Made by a program: the position numbers and the translations under genes. From contig NZ_VOBG01000006.1 in the NCBI RefSeq assembly GCF_008369295.1, forward strand, positions 62,001-126,000: 64,000 nt of DNA, given 5' to 3'. The notes beneath the pieces are model-generated. The model was not told the origin of the DNA. It worked only from the letters and a program-made list of their open reading frames with translations, and did not search any database. This DNA comes from Pseudomonas sp. ANT_H4. GTDB lineage: Bacteria > Pseudomonadota > Gammaproteobacteria > Pseudomonadales > Pseudomonadaceae. Positions 46,134-55,703 of this stretch are shown piece after piece; position 1 is the stretch's first letter, and every line of letters starts with the position of its first letter.

Positions 46134-47447
46134 ATGAAAGTGTTGAAAAGCCAGGACATCCTGGCGTTGGGCTTTATGACTTTTGCCTTGTTCGTGGGCG
46201 CCGGTAACATCATCTTTCCGCCTATCGTTGGTTTGCAGTCCGGGCCTCATGTCTGGATGGCGGCGCTGGGCTTCCTGATTACCGCAGTAGGACTGCCAGT
46301 GGTTACCGTCATCGCCCTGGCCAAGGTCGGTGGTGCTATGGACGCGTTGAGCAGCCCCATCGGCAAGGTCGCCGGTGGCATCCTGGCCGCGGCGTGCTAC
46401 CTGGCAGTGGGTCCTTTGTTCGCCACGCCACGTACCGCGACGGTGTCCTTCGAAGTCGGCCTGGCGCCACTGACCGGTGAAAGCCCGCTGGCGTTGTTCC
46501 TCTATAGCTCGGTGTATTTCCTGCTGGTGTTCTTCATCTCCCTGTATCCAGGGCGTCTGCTGGACACCGTTGGCCGTTTCCTGGCGCCGCTGAAGATCAT
46601 CGCCCTCGCGGCACTGGGCATCGCAGCCTTTGCCTTGCCCGCCGGAGATGTCGGTATCGCCACGCCTGAGTACGCCGCCGCGCCGTTCTCCCAGGGCTTT
46701 ATCAATGGTTACCTGACCATGGATACCCTGGGCGCCCTGGTGTTTGGCATCGTTATCGTCAACGCCATTCGTTCCCGTGGCGTCGAGTCGCCACAGTTGA
46801 TTACCCGTTACGCGATCATTGCCGGGCTGATTGCCGGCGTGGGCCTGGCGTTGGTGTACATCAGCCTGTTCCGCCTCGGTTCGGGCAGCCATGAAGTGGC
46901 TGCTGGTGCCGCCAACGGTGCCGCGGTGTTGCACGCCTACGTTCAACATACCTTCGGTTCCCTGGGCAGCGGCTTCCTTGCGGTGCTGATTTCCCTGGCG
47001 TGCCTGGTGACTGCAGTAGGCCTGACCTGTGCCTGCGCGGAGTATTTCAGCCGTGTACTGCCGCTGTCCTACAAAACCCTGGTGGTCATCCTTGCCGCGT
47101 TTTCGCTGCTGGTGTCGAACCTGGGCCTGACTAATCTGATTGCCTTCTCGATTCCGGTCCTGACCGCGATCTACCCGCCGTGCATCGTCTTGGTCGCGCT
47201 GAGCTTCTGCAAGGGCTTCTGGCAGGAGCAGGGCCGGATTGTCGGCCCAGTGATGCTGGTATCGTTCATCTTCGGCACCATCGACGCTTTGAAAGGTGCC
47301 GGGCTGGCGAACTGGCTGCCGTCGCAACTTGCCAATCTGCCGCTGAGTGAGCAGGGCCTGGCGTGGCTGGTGCCGTCGGTGATGACCCTGGTGGTAGCGG
47401 TGGTGATTGACCGTCTGCTGGGCAAGCGCAGCGAAGCCATCGCCTAA
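46134..47447 (+). CDS. brnQ: Branched-chain amino acid:cation symporter
   Basis: LIVCS-family carrier for Leu, Ile and Val (BraB/BrnQ of Pseudomonas), sodium coupled. 437 residues from the ATG at 46134 ([30 protein letters not shown]); a GTG 15 bases upstream is possible. About twelve spans. The opening block and [12 protein letters not shown] near the end are family typical. Follows sucD in the same place as in P. aeruginosa. Terminator after the gene. Confidence 0.93.
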   Translation: MKVLKSQDILALGFMTFALFVGAGNIIFPPIVGLQSGPHVWMAALGFLITAVGLPVVTVIALAKVGGAMDALSSPIGKVAGGILAAACYLAVGPLFATPRTATVSFEVGLAPLTGESPLALFLYSSVYFLLVFFISLYPGRLLDTVGRFLAPLKIIALAALGIAAFALPAGDVGIATPEYAAAPFSQGFINGYLTMDTLGALVFGIVIVNAIRSRGVESPQLITRYAIIAGLIAGVGLALVYISLFRLGSGSHEVAAGAANGAAVLHAYVQHTFGSLGSGFLAVLISLACLVTAVGLTCACAEYFSRVLPLSYKTLVVILAAFSLLVSNLGLTNLIAFSIPVLTAIYPPCIVLVALSFCKGFWQEQGRIVGPVMLVSFIFGTIDALKGAGLANWLPSQLANLPLSEQGLAWLVPSVMTLVVAVVIDRLLGKRSEAIA

Positions 47448-47472
47448 AACGCTTTGTTACACGCTGAAATCG

Positions 47473-47507
47473 AAATGCCCCGTATCAAACGATCCGGGGC
47501 ATTTTTT
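47473..47507 (+). terminator. Terminator after brnQ
   Basis: AAATGCCCCG and CGGGGCATTT around a 12-base loop, then TTT; 25 bases after the brnQ stop. Confidence 0.88.
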
Positions 47508-47591
47508 ATGGGCGTCAGGCAGTGTCTTTTTCCGTGAGCTAACGTCGAACAGGCACAAGGCACTTTTCGCCAATGCCTTACAAGGACCCGC

Positions 47592-48332
47592 ATGTCGTTT
47601 GTCGAAGCCAACTTGATCCATCTGCTTGCCGCGCTCTGGTTTGCCATTTGCTGGGGTGGTTATACTCGTTACGCCAGTTGGAAAGCCCGTGATACGGCGT
47701 GTCTGGCCAGTGTCCTGCACCTGTATCGCGAAGACTGGATGCGCCGCATGCTGTTGCGGGACAATCGTATCGCCGACGCCAGCGTGATCGGCAACCTTGA
47801 GCGCAACGCCTCGTTTTTTGCTTCCAGCACCCTGATTATCCTCGCCGGTATCCTGACCGTGCTTGGCGCATCGGAGCGAGCGGTCTCGTTGCTGGCGGAT
47901 ATTCCCATCATCCAGCAAGCGTCCCAGGGCATGTCGGAGATCAAACTGTTGTGCCTGGCCCTGGTGTTTGTCTACGCCTTCTTCACCTTTAGTTGGTGCA
48001 TGCGCCAGTACAACTTTGCGGCGATCCTGATCGGTTCGGCCCCCATGGTCGGCGAGCGGTATGTCTCCGAGCAGGAGCGCAAGGCGTTTGCCTTGAGGGC
48101 TGCTCGGGTGATTTCGATGGCGGCTAACCAGTTCAACTTTGGCCTGCGCTCCTATTACTTCGGCATGACCATGCTGGCGTGGTTCGTCAGTCCGTGGCTG
48201 TTCATGCTGATGAGCACTGGAGTGGTGTTGGTGCTGTACCGCCGGGAATTTCATTCCGACGTATTGGAAGTCATGGTCTATACCCCTACAGAGGCTCCCT
48301 TGCCTGAATCTTCCAAGGAGGCGACGTTGTGA
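47592..48332 (+). CDS. DUF599 membrane protein
   Basis: 246 residues with four hydrophobic spans (about 7-24, 77-95, 117-137 and 195-220). The segment between the first two, with LHLYREDWMRRMLLRDNRIADASVIGNLERNASFFAS in the family pattern, identifies DUF599. No known function. AAGGACCC precedes the ATG; overlaps the MAPEG gene by four bases, so the two are co-expressed. Confidence 0.85.
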   Translation: MSFVEANLIHLLAALWFAICWGGYTRYASWKARDTACLASVLHLYREDWMRRMLLRDNRIADASVIGNLERNASFFASSTLIILAGILTVLGASERAVSLLADIPIIQQASQGMSEIKLLCLALVFVYAFFTFSWCMRQYNFAAILIGSAPMVGERYVSEQERKAFALRAARVISMAANQFNFGLRSYYFGMTMLAWFVSPWLFMLMSTGVVLVLYRREFHSDVLEVMVYTPTEAPLPESSKEATL

Positions 48333-48730
48333 GTATTCCGTTCTGGTGTGTTTTTATCAGCGCGCTGCTGATCTTCGTGGCGCGCGTGCCCGTGGCCAGG
48401 GCCATGAAAGAGCAGGGCGGTTACGACAATCGCGAACCGCGTCGTCAGCAGGCGCAATTGACCGGGTTTGGTGCACGGGCAGTGGCCGCTCATCAAAACA
48501 GCTTTGAAGCGTTCATGTTGTTTGCGATGGGGGTGTTGATGGCCCATACCACTCAGACCCAGGGCTACCTGATTGACTGGCTAGCGATCATCTTTGTGGT
48601 CGCGCGAGTGGTTTATTTACTGTGCTATTGGGCCGATCTGGCGTGGCAGCGCAGCCTGGTCTGGTTCGTCGGTTTACTCTGTTCGCTATTACTGATGCTT
48701 AGTCCGACCTTTCGTACTTTTCTCCTCTGA
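48329..48730 (+). CDS. MAPEG-family membrane protein
   Basis: 133 residues, GTG start overlapping the end of the DUF599 gene, with AAGGAGG just upstream. Four spans; the MAPEG pattern is RVPVARAMKEQGGYDNREPRRQQAQLTGFGARAVAAHQNSFEAFMLF, in which the Arg/His-Asn-Glu positions are shared with microsomal glutathione transferase relatives. Bacterial members of this type have no assigned substrate. A terminator follows. Confidence 0.85.
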   Translation: MSIPFWCVFISALLIFVARVPVARAMKEQGGYDNREPRRQQAQLTGFGARAVAAHQNSFEAFMLFAMGVLMAHTTQTQGYLIDWLAIIFVVARVVYLLCYWADLAWQRSLVWFVGLLCSLLLMLSPTFRTFLL

Positions 48731-48751
48731 GAAAAAAGCACCAGGCAAAGT

Positions 48752-48780
48752 AAAGCCCGCTCTAAGGCGGGCTTTCTTTT
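48752..48780 (+). terminator. Terminator after the MAPEG gene
   Basis: AAAGCCCGC, loop TCTAAG, GCGGGCTTT, then CTTTT. Its A-rich left side may also serve the convergent lipoprotein gene. Confidence 0.88.
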
Positions 48781-48821
48781 GCAACATGGCTTTTCAAACC
48801 ACGGCATTCAAGTCGTCAGAC

Positions 48822-49073
48822 TCAAGAACCGGTTGCAGGCGTAGCAGGAGCACTTTCTTTGGCCGCTGCTGCGTCAGATTCAGCTTTGGCTTTGGCGGCT
48901 TCAGCGTTTTCTTTTGCAGCGTCGTTCACTTTATTCTGAGCTTCGCTCATTTTTTCTTGAGCTTGTTCAGCATGTTGGTTGGCATCCTGAGCTTTGTCCT
49001 CGGATTTTTTATCGCAGGCAGCGAGGCCAAGGGCAGCGGCCAACATCAAGGAAACAGCTAAAGTCTTGCGCAT
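48822..49073 (-). CDS. Small Ala/Lys/Glu-rich lipoprotein
   Basis: 83 residues. Signal peptide with lipobox LAAC (Cys20), so the mature protein is lipid anchored and only about 64 residues. The rest is charged and Ala rich with heptad-like spacing (EQAQEKMSEAQNKVNDAAKENAEAAKAKAE), predicted as one long helix or coiled coil, resembling the Lpp/OprI class but with a different sequence. AAGGAG precedes the ATG. Function unknown; perhaps envelope structure. Confidence 0.8.
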   Translation of the reverse strand: MRKTLAVSLMLAAALGLAACDKKSEDKAQDANQHAEQAQEKMSEAQNKVNDAAKENAEAAKAKAESDAAAAKESAPATPATGS

Positions 49074-49230
49074 GGGTGTTTCTCCTTAGTGAAGATATCT
49101 ACTGGCCTTTCGAGCCTAAGGTGTACGTATTAGTTCCTTTAATCCCACAGATATATAAGCCGCGTCGCAAAGGAACTTTCTTCGGGGAGAAAAACTCCGC
49201 CGGATCAACACTAATAAGAGTCTCTATCGA

Positions 49231-49707
49231 ATGACCGACAACCCTATTTTAGAGCGTGCGGTACGCTTTGTTTCAGCCTTGCGCCATTGTCAGGTGCTGG
49301 GTATCGAGGTTCATGACGCCAGCGCGGACGGCATGACCCTGCTCCTGCCGTACAGCGCGCACATTGTCGGGGACCCACAAACCGGTGTGATCCATGGTGG
49401 TGCCCTCACATCCTTGATGGACACGGCCTGTGGCATGGCCACTTTGTGCGTTCTTGCGGAGTTCGAGGTGTGTCCGACCCTGGACTTGCGCATCGACTAC
49501 ATGCACCCGGCTGAGCCCCACCAACCGGTTTTCGGCTTTGCCCAATGTTACCGGGTGACCACCGACGTGATCTTCACCCGTGGCTTTGCCTATCAGGGTG
49601 ACCCGCAGCAACCGATTGCCCATGTGGTGGGCACCTATATGCGCATGGGCAAGCGGCTCAAGGGCACTCAAGGCCTTGGTAGCACCATCAAGGGAGAACA
49701 GGCATGA
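49231..49707 (+). CDS. PaaI-type hotdog thioesterase (first of a pair)
   Basis: 158 residues, single hotdog domain. The catalytic pattern is present: GVIHGGALTSLMDTACGMAT, with the Asp after HGG, then the core strand LDLRIDYMHPAEP. Acts on acyl-CoA or aryl-CoA esters; substrate unknown. Overlaps the second thioesterase gene by four bases, so they may form a heteromer or act in series. Confidence 0.85.
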   Translation: MTDNPILERAVRFVSALRHCQVLGIEVHDASADGMTLLLPYSAHIVGDPQTGVIHGGALTSLMDTACGMATLCVLAEFEVCPTLDLRIDYMHPAEPHQPVFGFAQCYRVTTDVIFTRGFAYQGDPQQPIAHVVGTYMRMGKRLKGTQGLGSTIKGEQA

Positions 49708-50168
49708 CCTACCAATTCAGGACTCGGATGGAACAGGCCTACAAGCGCGGCGACTACGAGGCGCTGCTCAACCTGATTCCCTACGCCAAACTGATCGGCA
49801 TCGAATGCACCCGCTTGGGGGACGAGTTGTTGTTCCGCATGCCCGCCAACAAGGACAACATTGGTAACCCGATATTGCCGGCGATCCATGGCGGCGTGAT
49901 CGCAGGCTTTATGGAGCTGTCGGCGGCGCTGCATTTACTGGTGTTTACCGGTGCGCCCTGCCTTGAAAAAAACATACCGAAAATCATCGATTTTTCTCTC
50001 GATTACCTGCGTGCCGGGCAGTTTCGCGACACCTACGCCAAATGCCAGGTGTGGCGCCAGGGTCGACGGGTGGCCAATGTGGCGATTACCGCTTGGCAAA
50101 GTACCCAAGCCGAACCCATCGCCACCGCCCGGGCCCATTTCAAGATCCAGGAGCATGACTGCCCTTGA
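49704..50168 (+). CDS. PaaI-type hotdog thioesterase (second of a pair)
   Basis: 154 residues, hotdog domain with AIHGGVIAGFMELSAALHL; Glu stands in the place of the Asp seen in its neighbour. The central strand is KIIDFSLDYLRAG. The tail of the gene overlaps the sigma32-like promoter of htpG. Function unknown beyond the fold. Confidence 0.83.
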   Translation: MTYQFRTRMEQAYKRGDYEALLNLIPYAKLIGIECTRLGDELLFRMPANKDNIGNPILPAIHGGVIAGFMELSAALHLLVFTGAPCLEKNIPKIIDFSLDYLRAGQFRDTYAKCQVWRQGRRVANVAITAWQSTQAEPIATARAHFKIQEHDCP

Positions 50169-50190
50169 AATCCTGCTCTTAGCCCCCAAC
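50164..50190 (+). promoter_or_regulatory. Sigma32-like heat-shock promoter of htpG
   Basis: CTTGAAA (50164-50170), 12 to 13 bases, then CCCCCAACT (50183-50191). This fits the CTTGAAA/CCCCATNT heat-shock consensus. The -35 covers the TGA stop of the upstream thioesterase gene. About 70 bases before the htpG start. Confidence 0.6.
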
Positions 50191-50258
50191 TTTGATGACA
50201 ACCCGCCGCCAACCCTCAAGGGCGCGGCCACTGCCATCCAAGTTGGAGTTTGATGACC

Positions 50259-52163
50259 ATGAGTGTGGAAACTCAAAAGGAAACCCTGGGCTTCCAGACC
50301 GAGGTGAAGCAACTGCTGCACCTCATGATCCATTCGCTGTATTCCAACAAGGAAATTTTCCTTCGCGAATTGATCTCGAACGCCTCTGACGCTGTCGACA
50401 AATTACGTTTCGAAGCCCTGTCCAAGCCAGAGTTGCTGGAAGGCGGCGCGGAACTGAAAATCCGTGTGAGCTACGACAAGGACGCGAAAACCGTCACCCT
50501 CGAAGACAACGGTATTGGCATGAGCCGCGACGATGCGATCACCCATCTGGGGACCATCGCCAAATCCGGCACCGCTGATTTCATGAAGAACCTGTCGGGC
50601 GACCAGAAGAAAGACTCGCACCTGATTGGCCAGTTCGGCGTGGGCTTCTACTCGGCCTTCATCGTTGCTGACCAGGTCGAAGTGTTCAGCCGCCGTGCTG
50701 GCCTTGCGGCGAGCGAAGGCGTGCACTGGTCTTCCAAGGGCGAGGGCGAGTTTGAAATCGCCACCGTCGACAAGGCTGACCGTGGGACCCGCATCGTCCT
50801 GCACCTGAAGTCCGCTGAAGACGAGTTCGCCGATGGCTGGCGTCTGCGCAACATCATCAAGAAGTACTCCGACCACATCGCCCTGCCGATCGAGTTGCCG
50901 AAAGAACAAGCAGCGGCCGAAGGTGACGACGCTCCTGCCCAGGAGTGGGAGGTCGTTAACCGCGCCAGTGCCCTGTGGACCCGTTCTCGTACCGAAGTCA
51001 AAGACGAGGAATACCAGGAGTTCTACAAGCACATCGCTCATGACTACGAGAACCCGCTGAGCTGGAGCCACAACAAGGTCGAAGGCAAGCTGGAATACAG
51101 CTCGTTGCTCTACGTACCGGCCCGAGCTCCGTTTGACCTGTACCAACGCGAAGCGCCCAAAGGCCTGAAGCTGTACGTGCAGCGCGTGTTCGTCATGGAT
51201 CAGGCGGAATCCTTCCTGCCGCTGTACCTGCGCTTTATCAAAGGCGTGGTCGACTCCAACGATCTGTCGCTGAACGTGTCGCGGGAAATCCTGCAGAAAG
51301 ACCCGATCATCGACTCCATGAAGTCGGCGCTGACCAAGCGCGTACTCGACATGCTGGAAAAACTGGCGAAGAACGAGCCTGAGCAATACCAGGGCTTCTG
51401 GAAAAACTTCGGCCAGGTCATGAAAGAAGGCCCGGCAGAGGATTTTGCCAACAAGGAAAAAATTGCCGGCCTGCTGCGTTTTGCTTCCACCCAGGGCGAT
51501 GACGGCGAGCAGAATGTTTCCTTGACCGAGTACTTGGCACGCGCCAAGGAAGGTCAGGACAAGATTTACTACCTGAGCGGTGAAACCTACGCCCAGGTCA
51601 AGAACAGCCCGCATCTGGAAGTCTTCCGCAAGAAAGGCATCGAAGTGCTGCTGCTCACCGACCGTATCGACGAGTGGCTGATGAGCTACCTCAGCGATTT
51701 CGACGGCAAGAGCTTTGTCGACGTGGCCCGTGGCGACCTGGACTTGGGCAACCTGGATTCGGAAGAAGACAAGAAGGCCGCCGAGGAAGTTGCCAAGACC
51801 AAAGAAGGTCTGGTTGAGCGGATCAAGACCGCCCTGGGCGATGCTGTCAGCGAAGTGCGGGTTTCCCACCGGTTGACCGATTCCCCGGCGATCCTGGCCA
51901 TTGGCGAGCAGGACCTGGGCATGCAGATGCGTCAGATCCTGGAAGCCAGCGGTCAGAAGGTTCCGGATTCCAAGCCGATCTTCGAATTTAACCCGGCGCA
52001 CCCGCTGATCGAGAAGCTCGATGCCGAGCAGAGCGAAGAACGTTTTGGCGACCTGTCGCACATCCTCTTCGACCAGGCAGCCCTGGCTGCTGGGGACGGC
52101 TTGAAAGATCCGGCCGCCTATGTGCGCCGACTGAACAAGCTGTTGGTTGAACTGTCGGTTTAA
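50259..52163 (+). CDS. htpG: Chaperone HtpG (Hsp90 family)
   Basis: Cytoplasmic Hsp90 chaperone, 634 residues. I start at the ATG at 50259 ([20 protein letters not shown]), the form usual in the genus; a nearer match to the GGAG ribosome site is the ATG at 50253. ATP-site motifs: [30 protein letters not shown], and [11 protein letters not shown]. Middle-domain Arg in [11 protein letters not shown]. Followed by a strong terminator. Confidence 0.96.
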   Translation: MSVETQKETLGFQTEVKQLLHLMIHSLYSNKEIFLRELISNASDAVDKLRFEALSKPELLEGGAELKIRVSYDKDAKTVTLEDNGIGMSRDDAITHLGTIAKSGTADFMKNLSGDQKKDSHLIGQFGVGFYSAFIVADQVEVFSRRAGLAASEGVHWSSKGEGEFEIATVDKADRGTRIVLHLKSAEDEFADGWRLRNIIKKYSDHIALPIELPKEQAAAEGDDAPAQEWEVVNRASALWTRSRTEVKDEEYQEFYKHIAHDYENPLSWSHNKVEGKLEYSSLLYVPARAPFDLYQREAPKGLKLYVQRVFVMDQAESFLPLYLRFIKGVVDSNDLSLNVSREILQKDPIIDSMKSALTKRVLDMLEKLAKNEPEQYQGFWKNFGQVMKEGPAEDFANKEKIAGLLRFASTQGDDGEQNVSLTEYLARAKEGQDKIYYLSGETYAQVKNSPHLEVFRKKGIEVLLLTDRIDEWLMSYLSDFDGKSFVDVARGDLDLGNLDSEEDKKAAEEVAKTKEGLVERIKTALGDAVSEVRVSHRLTDSPAILAIGEQDLGMQMRQILEASGQKVPDSKPIFEFNPAHPLIEKLDAEQSEERFGDLSHILFDQAALAAGDGLKDPAAYVRRLNKLLVELSV

Positions 52164-52175
52164 CACCGTTGTTAG

Positions 52176-52200
52176 AAAACCCCGCTTCGGCGGGGTTTTT
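52176..52200 (+). terminator. Terminator after htpG
   Basis: AAAACCCCGC, loop TTCG, GCGGGGTTTTT: textbook tetraloop terminator 12 bases after the stop. Confidence 0.95.
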
Positions 52201-52230
52201 CGTTCTAGTGCCTACCAACCGGAGTAAATG

Positions 52231-52959
52231 ATGAGCCAAGTCACCGTGCGTTCCGTGGTCTATCAGATTGATGGCCAGTCTTATGAAAGCCGTCTGGCCT
52301 TTGATGCCAGCCACAAGGGGCCGCTGCCGGGCCTGTTGATGGCACCGAACTGGATGGGTGTCAGTGCGGGTGCCGAGGAGATCGCCAAGACCGTGGCCGG
52401 CAAGGGCTATGTGGTGCTGATCGCAGACCTGTACGGGCAAAGCGTTCGCCCTTCAAACGGCGATGAAGCCGGTGCAGCGATGATGCCGTTGAAAAATGAC
52501 CGGGCATTGCTGAACAAGCGTATGCAGGCGGCCCTTGAGCAGTTGCAAGGGCAGGCGCAAGTGGCGGTAGATACCTCAAGGCTGGCGACGTTTGGTTTCT
52601 GCTTTGGTGGGTGTTGCTCCCTGGAGCTGGCCCGTACCGGCGCGTCGTTGAAGGCCGCCGTTTCGTTCCACGGCACCCTCGACACGCCGAATCCAGCCGA
52701 TGCGAAGAACATCAAGGGCTCGGTACTGGTAATGCATGGTGCATCCGATCCTTTGGTGCCCAAAGAGCAACTGCCGGCGTTTGAAGATGAAATGAACGCT
52801 GCGGGTGTGGATTGGCAACTGCTGAGCTACGGTGGGGCGGTGCATTCCTTTACCGATCCCGATGCGAATGTGCCGGGCAAGATGATGTATGACGCCAAGA
52901 CGGCTGGCCGCGCGTTTTTGTCGATGCATAACTTGCTGGATGAAGTGTTCAAGGGCTGA
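52231..52959 (+). CDS. Dienelactone hydrolase family protein
   Basis: Alpha/beta-hydrolase of the dienelactone hydrolase type, 242 residues. Triad visible as Cys124 in GFCFGGCC, Asp173 in GASDPLVP and His205 in GGAVHSFTDP. GGAG is six bases before the ATG at 52231; the adjacent ATG at 52228 is closer. In P. aeruginosa a similar gene also follows htpG. No aromatic-degradation genes adjoin, so the natural substrate is unknown. Confidence 0.88.
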   Translation: MSQVTVRSVVYQIDGQSYESRLAFDASHKGPLPGLLMAPNWMGVSAGAEEIAKTVAGKGYVVLIADLYGQSVRPSNGDEAGAAMMPLKNDRALLNKRMQAALEQLQGQAQVAVDTSRLATFGFCFGGCCSLELARTGASLKAAVSFHGTLDTPNPADAKNIKGSVLVMHGASDPLVPKEQLPAFEDEMNAAGVDWQLLSYGGAVHSFTDPDANVPGKMMYDAKTAGRAFLSMHNLLDEVFKG

Positions 52960-53102
52960 TCGTTGGCCTTATCGCGGTACAGGTATCTACACATCTGTTG
53001 AGGTTGCTGATAGCTGGAGGGCAGGTTTTAGGGGGCGATTGAGTACATGTCCGTTACCGAAATAACGGATATGTACCCAGCCCACCAGCAGCCACAAATT
53101 TT

Positions 53103-53975
53103 TCAAGCCTTGTTCCCAGGCAACTCAATCCGCTCACTTTCCCCCGGCACCGTCGGCCAATCCCCGGCCGCCCAGCGCTGCCGAGCCTGTTCGATCAGCG
53201 CCGGATCACTGGCGACAAAATTCCAATTGATTCGCCTCGGCCCATCCAGCGGCGCGCCACCGAATACCACGAGATGGCAAGCAGTTTCGGCAAACAGCGC
53301 CATTGTTTCGCCTGCCGGTAAAATCACCAGGCTATGGACCTCCAAGGCCTCGCCATCAAGCTGCGCCTCACCCTCCAGCACATACACCGCCCGCTCCTCA
53401 TGCTCGTGGGGGATCAGCAAGGTCGTGGCCGTCTGCATCTGCACCTCAGCGTACAGGGTTGGCGACAACACCGGCACCGGCGACTCCAGGCAGAAGCCGC
53501 TGCCAGCAATCAGGCGGATCTTTACCCCAAGGTTGTCACTCATGGGCAGGCTGGCGGCCGAGTGATGGCTGTAATGCCCCGGCCCTTGTTCGTGTTCCTT
53601 GGGAGAGGCCAGCCACACTTGTAGCCCATGCAGGCTGAAACCTCTGGCCTTGAGGGCTTCTGGCGTGCGCTCAACGTGGGCAATGGCGCTGCCGGCAGTC
53701 ATCCAGCTGACATCTCCGGCCTTGACCACTTGATCGGAACCCAGGCTGTCCTTGTGCAGGAGTTCGCCTTCAAACAGGTAGGTGAGGGTGGAGAGACCAA
53801 TATGGGGATGCTGCCGAATATTCATGCCGCTGCCCGGTGCGTAGCGGGTTTCCAGCATATGGTCAAAGAACACGAAAGGACCGACGCTACGGCATTGCCT
53901 TGAAGGCAGCGGGCGCAGGATCGGTTGGCCCTCGACATCCTCGGCGCGAGGGCGAATCACGGTCACAGTGGTCAT
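53103..53975 (-). CDS. Pirin-family protein
   Basis: Bicupin, 290 residues from the ATG at 53975 (MTTVTVIRPRAEDVEG). The iron-site residues match pirin: H56 and H58 in QHPHIG, H100 and E102 in AHVERTPE. Bacterial pirins may be quercetinases or redox-linked regulators; not resolved here. Lies downstream of the osmC-type gene on the same strand, 64 bases apart. Confidence 0.88.
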   Translation of the reverse strand: MTTVTVIRPRAEDVEGQPILRPLPSRQCRSVGPFVFFDHMLETRYAPGSGMNIRQHPHIGLSTLTYLFEGELLHKDSLGSDQVVKAGDVSWMTAGSAIAHVERTPEALKARGFSLHGLQVWLASPKEHEQGPGHYSHHSAASLPMSDNLGVKIRLIAGSGFCLESPVPVLSPTLYAEVQMQTATTLLIPHEHEERAVYVLEGEAQLDGEALEVHSLVILPAGETMALFAETACHLVVFGGAPLDGPRRINWNFVASDPALIEQARQRWAAGDWPTVPGESERIELPGNKA

Positions 53976-54039
53976 GGTACATCCCAATCTGAGCGGGGTT
54001 GATGAGGCTGAGCATAACCCGCTCGATGGGATGTTGGCT

Positions 54040-54468
54040 CTATTGGCTGAAGGCACCTTCCGAGAGCTTGGTCTCGATGATGACGTCGGTAGTGGTCATC
54101 AGCTTGTGTACCGGGCAGCGATCGGCTACGCGATGCAGTTCGTCGCGTTGGTCGTCGGTCAGCACGCCCTTGAGGGTCAGCTTGACGTTGAGTTTGTATT
54201 TGCCCTTTTGCTCTTCGCTGCTGTCATGGGTGACTTCGACGGTGACGCCGGTCAGCGGGATGTCCTTTTTCTGCGCATAGAGCTTGAGGGTCAAGGCCTT
54301 GCAGGCGCCGAGGGCCGCGTCGAAGTAGTCATGAGGGGAGGGCGCGGAGTCTTCGCCGCCCAGGCTCTTGGGCAGGTCGGTAAACAACTCATGCTTTTCA
54401 TTGCCATCAGCAATCTCGATGCTGTGGCGAAAGCCTTTGTCGGATTCGGTATTCACGGTAACAGGCAT
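54040..54468 (-). CDS. OsmC/Ohr-family peroxide reductase-like protein
   Basis: 142 residues from the ATG at 54468, with GAGG upstream; an ATG at 54480 is an alternative. The two redox cysteines are C56 in ALGACKALTLK and C118 in VADRCPVHKL. The family reduces organic hydroperoxides with thiols; this sequence is closer to the YhfA/OsmC-like group than to Ohr. Pairs with pirin downstream, suggesting a stress response context. Confidence 0.85.
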   Translation of the reverse strand: MPVTVNTESDKGFRHSIEIADGNEKHELFTDLPKSLGGEDSAPSPHDYFDAALGACKALTLKLYAQKKDIPLTGVTVEVTHDSSEEQKGKYKLNVKLTLKGVLTDDQRDELHRVADRCPVHKLMTTTDVIIETKLSEGAFSQ

Positions 54469-54608
54469 GGCGAACCTCATTAGGTGGCAGGATGAAGGTC
54501 ATGCAGTTATAGAGCATGCTGGCACCCGGGTGTTCCCTGCTTTTTTGTCGCTGAACCCGGACGGGCGGCCAGGGGTCTACCTGTATTCGTCCTTATCGAG
54601 GTTTTCCC

Positions 54609-55625
54609 GTGCCCTGGACCCGCTTGAGTATTGCCCTGTTGCTGGCCACCATCAGCGTTGCCACCCAAGCGCGCGACTACAGCTACAGCGACGCGCACCT
54701 GCATTACGTCGACTTCTTCCAGGAGACGGCAGGCATGGACAAGTTGCTCAAGGCCATGGCTGAGAATCGTATTGAGCATGTGATGATTTCCGGCGTCCCA
54801 GTGGCAAAGAAATGGCACGAAGACGAGCCCAAACGTCCGCGCTACTACGCTGGTGACGACGCCGATGCCTACTGGTACAGCGCCACGGATGTAATCGTCG
54901 CGGCGGCAGTGAATAAACTGACACCCGAACAACGCCAGTATTTCCACCCGTTCCTTACAGGGTTCAACCCCAACGACAAGAATTCCGCCTCCCATATCCA
55001 GCGCATGCTCGACCTCAATCCCGGCCTGTGGCAGGGCATTGGGGAAGTCTTCACTCGCCACGATGACCTGACCGCCCTGACATCGGGCGATACCCCACGG
55101 GCCAACAACGAAGCCATGACTCGGATTTATCATTTGGCCGCCGAAAATGATCTGCCAGTGATGCTGCATTCCAATATCACTTCCAAACGTGAGCGCAATC
55201 CGCTGTACCTGGCGGAAATGGAAGAACCGCTGCGCAATCACCCCCATACACGGTTTATCTGGGCCCACGCTGGCACCAGCATGGAGATCCATCGCCACCA
55301 GACGCAGTTGGAGTTCCTCCTGCCGACCCTGACTCGGATGCTGGAGGCGTATCCCAATCTGTACATTGACCTATCCTGGAGCGTGCTCACGCCTTACTTG
55401 CTGGATGGCGCGGGAAAGCCACGTCCAGAGTGGGTAAAGCTGGTGGAGCGCTTCCCGGAGCGCTTCATGCTGGGTTCCGACGTGGTAGGGCGCTTCAGCA
55501 AACTGGGTAAGAAGATGCGCAGCTTTGATCCGTTTCTTGATGCACTGCCTGAAGACGTTGCGAGAAAGGTCGCCCGAGATAACTTCCTGGCGATTTTGCC
55601 CAATGTGGGAGCTGTCGAGCCTTAG
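54609..55625 (+). CDS. Secreted amidohydrolase_2-family protein
   Basis: 338 residues from a GTG at 54609; CGAGG lies a few bases upstream. Signal peptide cleaved near TQA (about residue 21). The mature protein is a metal-dependent TIM-barrel hydrolase: DAHLHYVD near the start, GIGEVFTRHDD in the middle, MLHSNI, and FIWAHAGTS, ending with MLGSDVV (metal Asp). Periplasmic location is unusual for this family. Substrate unknown. Confidence 0.78.
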   Translation: MPWTRLSIALLLATISVATQARDYSYSDAHLHYVDFFQETAGMDKLLKAMAENRIEHVMISGVPVAKKWHEDEPKRPRYYAGDDADAYWYSATDVIVAAAVNKLTPEQRQYFHPFLTGFNPNDKNSASHIQRMLDLNPGLWQGIGEVFTRHDDLTALTSGDTPRANNEAMTRIYHLAAENDLPVMLHSNITSKRERNPLYLAEMEEPLRNHPHTRFIWAHAGTSMEIHRHQTQLEFLLPTLTRMLEAYPNLYIDLSWSVLTPYLLDGAGKPRPEWVKLVERFPERFMLGSDVVGRFSKLGKKMRSFDPFLDALPEDVARKVARDNFLAILPNVGAVEP

Positions 55626-55703
55626 CGAGGCTGACAGCTCCTTGGTCATCTTCCCGTCACACCCGTGTCATAAGCTCCCGCCATCTTAATCAAGGAGCGC
55701 ACC

